18,313 bases of DNA from JAIVGV01 sp035295985. GTDB lineage: Bacteria > Acidobacteriota > Blastocatellia > Pyrinomonadales > Pyrinomonadaceae. Below are positions 13,472 through 18,313 of this stretch, piece after piece. Below the pieces are notes generated by a model, which saw nothing but the letters and a program-made list of their open reading frames with translations, searched no databases and was not told where the DNA came from. Each line of letters opens with the position of its first letter. Positions within the stretch are counted from its first letter, which is position 1. Where the stretch lies: assembly GCA_035295985.1 (NCBI GenBank), contig DATHBT010000054.1, positions 1 through 18,313 on the forward strand, read 5' to 3'. The position numbers and the translations under genes are program-made.

Positions 13472-15315
13472 TACGTCGTCACTCCTTTGTGCTGATCGAT
13501 GATGTGGTCGGCGAAGCGGTCGGAGAGCGCGCCGATGGTGAGCGAGGGGTTCGGGCCGACGGGGCCGGGCAGCACCGCGCCGTCGGCGACGTAGAGGCCG
13601 GGGTAGTTGAAGACCTCGCCGTGGCGGTCAACGACACCTTCGTGCTCGCCCGCGCCCATCGGGCAGCCGCCCAAGGGGTGCGCGGTGAGAACCTGATGGA
13701 AGTTGAGCTTGAACGCGGGGTTGTCCAGATACTTCGCGCCGAGGGCTTCGGCGATGCGCGCCACCTCGCGGCGGACGCGCGCGTAGTACTCCTCGGAGCC
13801 GCCGCCGGCCGAGGCGGGCGGCGTCGCCCCGAAGGCGCGCCTGACGCGGCTGGCTAGAGGGGGCCGCTCGCGCCAGTCGCAGTCGAGGTATTCGCCGGCG
13901 AGGAAGAGCCGGCCGTCGGGGCAGTCGCGCCCCATTGTGAGCACGGGGAGCGAGGTGCGCGAGGAGACGGCCTCGCCGAGCAGGTCGGCGATCTCGGTGC
14001 CGAGGTCTGTGTCCTGACTGAGGCCGAGCCGGAATTTGAGCGTGAGTTTGACGAACCGGACGAGCCGCCGCAGGTAGCCGGCCGCGCCCGACACCTCCGA
14101 GAGCCAACTGAGCAGGGCCGGGTTGCCGCCGTCCTCGACGTAGAAGCCGCGGCCCACGTCGCCGTGACCGTCGAGCGTGTCGCCGTAGCGGATGGCCCCG
14201 GTGATGACCGGGCCGAAGCTCGGCTCTAACGGGCGCGGCACGCGGCGGCCGCCGCGCATCTCCGTCGCGTTGACGATGAAGGAGAGCAGGTCGCCGTTGA
14301 CGCTGAAGCGCGTGCCGAGGCGGGCGCTCAGGCGCGGGAACGCCTCCCTGTTCTTCAACAGGAGGTACGTGCTTCCGAAAGTCCCGGCGGCGAGGACGAG
14401 GCGGTCGCAGGTGACGGTCGTCTCCGGGCGCGGCGCGCGGGGACGGTCGGCCGCGCCGCGACTGTCCGGATCGTGCGTGACGTAGGTGACGGAGTAGCCG
14501 CCGCCGTCGGCGAGCGGCGCGAAACGCTTCACCTCGCAGAGCGTTCTGATCTCGGCCCCGCAGTGCAGCGCCTCGGTGATGTAGTTGTAGTCGAGCGTGT
14601 TCTTGCTGCCGAAGTTGCAGCCGATGTCGCACTCGCCGCACAGCCGGCAGGTCGAGCGCTGCATCAGGCGGCCCGCGCGCACGGTGTGGTAGTTCGGCCG
14701 CGCCTCTTCGAGCGACGCGCCGACGAGCGGCGGGTTCGACGCGTCGTCTTCGTCGGGGCCGGAGACGGCGCGCCGGCGGAAGCTGACGGCGAGGTTGAGC
14801 GGGAGCCATTCGAGGCCGGGCCGCCCGTCGGGGTTGAGCTTGCGGGCCGCCTCGCGCATGGCGAGCGTCTTCGGCGTCTGGTCGTAAGGCGGGTGATGAA
14901 TCGGGTACTTCTGCGCGTTCATCATCCGCTCGACGCGGCCGTAGTGCTCTTCCAGGTCGGCGCGCGAGACGGGCCACTGCTCGTAGCAGCGGTCGCCCGC
15001 GGCGCGGTTGACGAACCACCGCTCGTCCTTGCGGGCGAGGATGTTGGCGTAAACGAGCGAGCCGCCGCCCAGCCCGCTCGAAACGAGCGCGCCCGACCCC
15101 TTGAACGACCAGACGTTGAGCATCCCGTAGAGGCCCGCGCTCGGGTCCCAGAAGTTCTCGCGCATCCCCCGCGGCGTGCGCGGGAACGAGTTGGGCGGGA
15201 ACTCTCGGCCGCGCTCCAGCAGGCAGACGCGCAAGGATGCCTCGGCCAGCCGGTAGGCCATCACGGCCCCGCCGAAGCCGGAGCCGACGACGATGGCGTC
15301 GAAGTCTTTTTTCAT
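13471..15315 (-). CDS. GMC-family FAD oxidoreductase, cholesterol-oxidase-like
   Basis: A 614-residue flavoenzyme expected to oxidise an alcohol, perhaps of a sterol- or hopanoid-like or other lipid substrate. The FAD-binding motif is VVGSGFGG (9-16), then LLERG. GLGGGSLVYAN (81-91) is the FAD pyrophosphate and active-site loop. The C-terminal domain has AHPLGGCPMG with His546 and GPVGPNPSLTIGALSDR with Asn589, the catalytic His/Asn pair of the family. An added cysteine cluster C-x2-C-x2-C-x3-C (Cys223, 226, 229, 233; CRLCGECDIGC) is followed by NTLDYNYI; it is seen in the cholesterol-oxidase-like branch and could bind an iron-sulfur cluster or zinc. There is no signal peptide, so it is cytoplasmic or membrane-associated. 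It is the middle gene of the operon: 33 bases after the metallophosphoesterase and overlapping the patatin by one base. Confidence 0.92.
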   Translation of the reverse strand: MKKDFDAIVVGSGFGGAVMAYRLAEASLRVCLLERGREFPPNSFPRTPRGMRENFWDPSAGLYGMLNVWSFKGSGALVSSGLGGGSLVYANILARKDERWFVNRAAGDRCYEQWPVSRADLEEHYGRVERMMNAQKYPIHHPPYDQTPKTLAMREAARKLNPDGRPGLEWLPLNLAVSFRRRAVSGPDEDDASNPPLVGASLEEARPNYHTVRAGRLMQRSTCRLCGECDIGCNFGSKNTLDYNYITEALHCGAEIRTLCEVKRFAPLADGGGYSVTYVTHDPDSRGAADRPRAPRPETTVTCDRLVLAAGTFGSTYLLLKNREAFPRLSARLGTRFSVNGDLLSFIVNATEMRGGRRVPRPLEPSFGPVITGAIRYGDTLDGHGDVGRGFYVEDGGNPALLSWLSEVSGAAGYLRRLVRFVKLTLKFRLGLSQDTDLGTEIADLLGEAVSSRTSLPVLTMGRDCPDGRLFLAGEYLDCDWRERPPLASRVRRAFGATPPASAGGGSEEYYARVRREVARIAEALGAKYLDNPAFKLNFHQVLTAHPLGGCPMGAGEHEGVVDRHGEVFNYPGLYVADGAVLPGPVGPNPSLTIGALSDRFADHIIDQHKGVTT

Positions 15316-15328
15316 GCGCCTACGTTCC

Positions 15329-15362
15329 TAACGCCCCGGCCTGAGTCCTTAGCGCCCCGGCC
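15329..15362. repeat. short direct repeat at the metallophosphoesterase stop codon
   Basis: TAACGCCCCGGCC (15329-15341) recurs as TAGCGCCCCGGCC (15350-15362), 12 of 13 bases equal, 21 bases apart. The second copy includes the gene's stop codon (15349-15351, minus strand) and the first fills the 33-base spacer before the GMC gene. It looks like a small local duplication. Confidence 0.55.
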
Positions 15363-17451
15363 CTTCGGGCGACCCCGCGCCGTTGTCCCTAGCGTACTGC
15401 CCCGAAGCCTTCATGGCCGCGTGCGGGTCGCCGCATGTGACGCCCGTCTTAGTCCTCGCCGGCTCCAGCACGACCGGCGGCTCGATGAGTTCGGGCGCGG
15501 GCACGTCTTCGTCCGGCACGATCTCCGGCCCGCCCTTCCGGCCGCTCTCCTTCCAGCGGCGCGGCACGCGGCTGATGCCCACCGGGTAGATCGTGAGCCG
15601 GCCCTCGCCGTCGATGCGCAGCCGGAGGAAGTTCTTCCAGTCCTCGACCGAGATCGACGAGAATGCCTCGTTCGAGTGGCGACCGAAGAGGTTGAGCGAG
15701 ACGAGGAGGTAGAGGCCCATGACCAGCGAGCCGAAGACGAAGCCGCCGAGCAGGATCAGCGCCCCGGCCAGCACCACGCGCAGGTCGAGGGTGAAGGCGT
15801 AAGGGGCGACGGCGACCGCCTTGACCCACGCGGCCGTCGAGATTTTCGTCACGAAGATGACGGAGACCAGCGCGACGGCGAAGGCCGCCGCCACGTGCGC
15901 GACCCCGTGCGTCAGGCCCATCAGGACTCGGTAGAGGCGTGAGTGCGTGTCGGTGAATAAGATGAAGCCGGCCAGTATCAGCAGCACCCAGAACAGCGTG
16001 ATGTTGCTGTTCAGGATGCTGTACAGGGCCGTCGCGAGGATCAGGCCCGGCCGGTAGTCCAGTCGCGCCAGATTCGGATCGCCCACGCTGACGAGGACGG
16101 AGAGCGTGGTGAGCAGGTAGAGGCCGGCCGTCACCAGCCCGAAAGACCAGCTCTTGTTGCCCCGCAGGTACGGGAAGATGAGGTTGCGCCAGCACAGCTT
16201 GCTCGACACGCCCTTCGGCGGGAAGCACGCCTTCTGCTCGAACCTGCGGCACGGCGGCTTCTCCGCCGCCGCGTCGTCGCCGGGCCGGCTGAACGGCTTC
16301 TCCTCGATCACGTCGAGGCTCTTGCCGAGCAGCCCGTAGTGCGTGGGGTGCAGGAACGCGCCGCCGCCGCCCGCGGTGATCTTCTGCGTGATGCCCTGCT
16401 CGTCGGTGGCCTCGTAGCGGCGGTAGTGGTGGAGGTCGCCGGCGAGGAAGACGGCGACCTGCGTCCCCAGCTTGCTCTCCAGAAACAGCAGGTTGCTCTC
16501 GCTGTAGTTCGGGTCGAGTTCTTCGTAGAGCGCGGCCCTGATCCAGTGCGGCTCGGCGTGGCAGAGGATGACGCGCTGCTGCTCGCCCGTGCGGGCCTCT
16601 TCCTTCTTCATCTCGTCGGCGACGTGCTCGAAGTATTTGACCTGCTGCGCGTCGATGTCGGAGGCTAGCTGGAAGTCGGTGCCGAGCATCCACCAGCCGT
16701 GCGGGAGTTTGAGGGCGAAGTAGCTGCGCGACTGCCGCGTGCGCCAGCCGCCGAACCACCGGCGCGTGGTGAAGAGGCGCGTGAACGAGACGAGGCTGTC
16801 GTACCAGTCGTGGTTGCCGGGGATGGCGAAGGCGTGCGGCGGCTCCGCGGCGGGGCGCGCGTCGTCGCCGGGATCAGTCCGGGGCAGGGCGACGCGGTAG
16901 GGCACGCGCAGGCGCTGCTCGTACTCCACGCGGTTCGCCGTCGGGTACACCTGATCGCCGCCGAAGACGAGCACGTCGCCCCGCTTCGTCTCGGCCTCGT
17001 ACTCCCGCCCGCTCTCGCGATCCCTGTACTTGAACTTGTGCTCGGCTTGCGCGAGGAGGTAGGCGACGGCGTAGGTCGGGTTCCACCCGTCGCCCACGTC
17101 TCCGACGTAGTCGATCCAGATCGAGTCGCGCGGCCTGCCGGGGTCGGGATCGCACTTCTCGTCGCAGTCGTCGTTGTAGTGGCAGGTGTAGTCGTAGATT
17201 TGGGGGGGGCCGGCGGAGATGGCCTCGACGATGCGGAAGTCGGAGTGGCGGCCGAAGACGGTCGAGATCGCGACCTCGATGCCGGTCTTGAAGAGCTGGC
17301 GCGGGTCGTACCAGCCGACCATCGGCATCCGCTTGGGGTTCGTTCTGGGCGCGGCGGTCTTCGTCCCCTCGGCGGCCTTCACGTTCGGGCGCGGCGCGGC
17401 GACGGCGGTGTCGCCGGGTGCGACGCGACGGGCTTCCTCTTCAACTTTCAT
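15349..17451 (-). CDS. metallophosphoesterase with C-terminal membrane domain
   Basis: A 700-residue protein. Residues ~70-350 form a calcineurin-type phosphoesterase domain with metal-ligand motifs in order: DYVGDVGDGW (114-123), FGGDQVY (163-169), GNHDWYD (212-218), CHAEPH (297-302) and AGDLHHYRRY (337-346). It should hydrolyse a phosphate ester or diester with two metal ions. Residues ~435-640 carry about five or six hydrophobic helices (for example GLVTAGLYLLTTLSVLVSV and VLAGALILLGGFVFGSLVMGLYLLVSL). A conserved-looking segment follows (NEAFSSISVEDWKNFLRLRIDGEGRLTIYPVGISRVPRRWK) and then a Pro/Glu-rich tail. The N-terminal 45 residues are disordered. A cysteine-rich stretch (Cys90, 96, 100) lies before the first motif. 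An eight-C run (G8 on the plus strand, 17202-17209) lies in codons for SAGPPQ. ATG 17451 has AGGAG ten bases upstream. It is the first gene of the three-gene operon. Confidence 0.9.
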   Translation of the reverse strand: MKVEEEARRVAPGDTAVAAPRPNVKAAEGTKTAAPRTNPKRMPMVGWYDPRQLFKTGIEVAISTVFGRHSDFRIVEAISAGPPQIYDYTCHYNDDCDEKCDPDPGRPRDSIWIDYVGDVGDGWNPTYAVAYLLAQAEHKFKYRDRESGREYEAETKRGDVLVFGGDQVYPTANRVEYEQRLRVPYRVALPRTDPGDDARPAAEPPHAFAIPGNHDWYDSLVSFTRLFTTRRWFGGWRTRQSRSYFALKLPHGWWMLGTDFQLASDIDAQQVKYFEHVADEMKKEEARTGEQQRVILCHAEPHWIRAALYEELDPNYSESNLLFLESKLGTQVAVFLAGDLHHYRRYEATDEQGITQKITAGGGGAFLHPTHYGLLGKSLDVIEEKPFSRPGDDAAAEKPPCRRFEQKACFPPKGVSSKLCWRNLIFPYLRGNKSWSFGLVTAGLYLLTTLSVLVSVGDPNLARLDYRPGLILATALYSILNSNITLFWVLLILAGFILFTDTHSRLYRVLMGLTHGVAHVAAAFAVALVSVIFVTKISTAAWVKAVAVAPYAFTLDLRVVLAGALILLGGFVFGSLVMGLYLLVSLNLFGRHSNEAFSSISVEDWKNFLRLRIDGEGRLTIYPVGISRVPRRWKESGRKGGPEIVPDEDVPAPELIEPPVVLEPARTKTGVTCGDPHAAMKASGQYARDNGAGSPEGPGR

Positions 17452-17507
17452 CGCGTTTCGTCTCCTCGCGCGGGGCAGGTCTGGGGGAATCCGTGGGAAT
17501 GAGGCAT
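17448..17507 (-). CDS. possible 19-residue upstream ORF overlapping the metallophosphoesterase start
   Basis: An ATG at 17507 opens 19 codons (MPHSHGFPQTCPARGDETR) and ends in a TGA that shares ATGA with the start of the metallophosphoesterase. The ribosome binding site of the main gene lies inside it. It has no clear site of its own, so it may be chance; if translated it would couple to the main gene as a leader peptide. Confidence 0.25.
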   Translation of the reverse strand: MPHSHGFPQTCPARGDETR

Positions 17508-17649
17508 GGTTTAGGTTGCGTGCCGTCCGGGGCGATGTGCCTTCCGCGGGCGGCGGGCGTTCGTGTCGCCGCGGCGGGTGATTTTCGGTCGGCCCGCGTG
17601 AGCGGACGAGCGATCAGTGAGTGTGAAACGACGGCCTGAGACGGGCGCG

Positions 17650-17678
17650 ACACTACTGCAACGCGCCCGCGCTGTCAA
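17650..17678 (-). promoter_or_regulatory. predicted promoter of the metallophosphoesterase-GMC-patatin operon
   Basis: On the minus strand, a perfect TTGACA (17678-17673), a 17-base spacer and TAGTGT (17655-17650) form a sigma-70-type promoter. It would give a GC-rich leader of about 190 bases before ATG 17451. This 268-base gap (17452-17719) holds no other feature apart from the small upstream ORF at 17448-17507. Confidence 0.6.
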
Positions 17679-17719
17679 CGGAAATATTCGGCCGGCGCGC
17701 GGCGGGACGAAACTGCGAA

Positions 17720-18313
17720 TTATCTTCTGCGGCGCCGGCCTTTGAAGGTGAGCAGGACGCGGCGGCCGGCGGGGCGCAGGGCGGGGTAGGTCTGCTCGGC
17801 CGTTACCAGCAGGCGGAAGTTCGGATCGCCCAGGCCCTCGGCGCGGACGAAGGTCTGCGCGCGGTCGAGGCCGGCTTCGGGGAGGCTGCCGAGGTAGATC
17901 GGGCCGGCCTCGTCCGTGACGGCCCAGAGGATGTGGCGGCGCGCGCCGAAGCGCGAGGGCGGCGGCACGCGGCGCAAACGCAGCCGCGCGTAGGCCGCCT
18001 CACCTATGTTCGCCACGCGGGCCACGCCGCGCGTCCGGCTGCCCGCCCCGCGCGCCGCGACGAGCAGCAGCGTGCGCGCGCGCCGCCTGCCAGTCGCGCC
18101 CCACACCTCGCGCACGAAGCCGTCCCTCGCGCAGCCGCGCCCGGCGCAGATTCGCGCGCGCTCTTCAGCTTCGGCCGCGGGGGCCGTCGCCGCGACGTTC
18201 GCCCTCGTCGCTGCCGGCGCGCGCGGCGTCACGACTCCGGCGCGCGCGGCCGTCGTCGCGCCCGGGGCCGGGCCGGGGGCGGGCCGCGCGGCCATGACTT
18301 CGAGAGCGCGCGA
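17720..18313 (-). CDS. Ala/Arg-rich protein with an RskA-C-terminal-like beta-rich domain (5' end may be outside window)
   Basis: The frame is open to the right edge of the window. An ATG at 18295 is possible, but six more codons upstream are open (SRALEV), so the true start may be beyond the edge; I therefore give the whole stretch. From ATG 18295 it has 191 residues. The first ~45 are Ala/Pro/Thr-rich and look like a linker. Then Cys49 and Cys54 lie close together (ICAGRGCARDG), which could be a metal or disulfide pair. The last ~90 residues (RRHILWAVTDEAGPIYLGSLPEAG ... GDPNFRLLVTAEQTYPALRPAGRRVLLTFK) resemble the extracytoplasmic beta-sandwich domain of RskA-type anti-sigma-K factors. It ends in a basic run (KGRRRRR). 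No membrane helix is visible in this part. The identity is uncertain. Confidence 0.55.
   Translation of the reverse strand, partial: SRALEVMAARPAPGPAPGATTAARAGVVTPRAPAATRANVAATAPAAEAEERARICAGRGCARDGFVREVWGATGRRRARTLLLVAARGAGSRTRGVARVANIGEAAYARLRLRRVPPPSRFGARRHILWAVTDEAGPIYLGSLPEAGLDRAQTFVRAEGLGDPNFRLLVTAEQTYPALRPAGRRVLLTFKGRRRRR

Noticed and set aside
12563..13495. 310-residue open frame on the plus strand
   Set aside because: It is antisense to the patatin gene and shows no recognisable motif.
14473..15942. 489-residue open frame on the plus strand
   Set aside because: It runs antisense across the GMC oxidoreductase and metallophosphoesterase genes, both of which have full sets of family motifs. 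The translation is low-complexity.
17441..17653. 70-residue open frame on the minus strand upstream of the metallophosphoesterase
   Set aside because: It would start inside the predicted -10 box, has no ribosome binding site, and is Pro/Arg-rich without motifs.

Overview
The window is very GC-rich bacterial chromosomal DNA with dense coding on both strands. The mix of genes points to a Gram-negative soil or environmental bacterium: several secreted or lipoprotein beta-sandwich proteins, a sigma-54 response regulator, a DASS transporter, a GMC oxidoreductase with a patatin, and an RskA-like protein. Acidobacteriota, perhaps class Blastocatellia, is my best guess, but it rests on overall resemblance and not on a marker gene. 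I see no rRNA, tRNA, CRISPR array, insertion sequence or phage gene.

Left part (1-5359, all + strand): the 3' end of a gene that may encode a radical-SAM-type protein; a sarcosine-oxidase-like flavoenzyme; a secreted protein with two similar domains, overlapping by 4 bases a zinc-dependent MDR dehydrogenase; a lipoprotein with a carboxypeptidase-regulatory-like domain; and a small acidic protein. Middle part (5405-8950, - strand): a DASS-family anion transporter, a four-helix membrane protein and a SnoaL-like protein in one tight cluster, followed after 100 bases by a D-2-hydroxyacid dehydrogenase. A small secreted protein gene (9132-9512, +) diverges from the transporter and ends in a hairpin. 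Right part (- strand): an NtrC-type sigma-54 activator followed 2 bases later by an unknown protein. Then comes a three-gene operon read from 17451 down to 11900: membrane-bound metallophosphoesterase, GMC oxidoreductase, and a patatin with an extra C-terminal domain. At the right edge lies an Ala/Arg-rich protein whose C-terminal part recalls anti-sigma-K factors and whose 5' end may be cut off.

The two most interesting items are as follows. (1) Two intergenic hairpins, at 5358-5432 and 11811-11899, share a boundary motif directly after a stop codon (AGAAGTG) and a similar 22-base core (GAAGA...GGTTTTA). Their arms are made of iterated short repeats that differ completely between the two copies yet pair perfectly within each copy. 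(2) The metallophosphoesterase / GMC oxidoreductase / patatin operon looks like an uncharacterised lipid or sterol-like processing module. Smaller points are hairpins that include stop codons, promoters placed so close to the ATG that the mRNAs should be leaderless, and a 19-codon upstream ORF that overlaps the start of the metallophosphoesterase.
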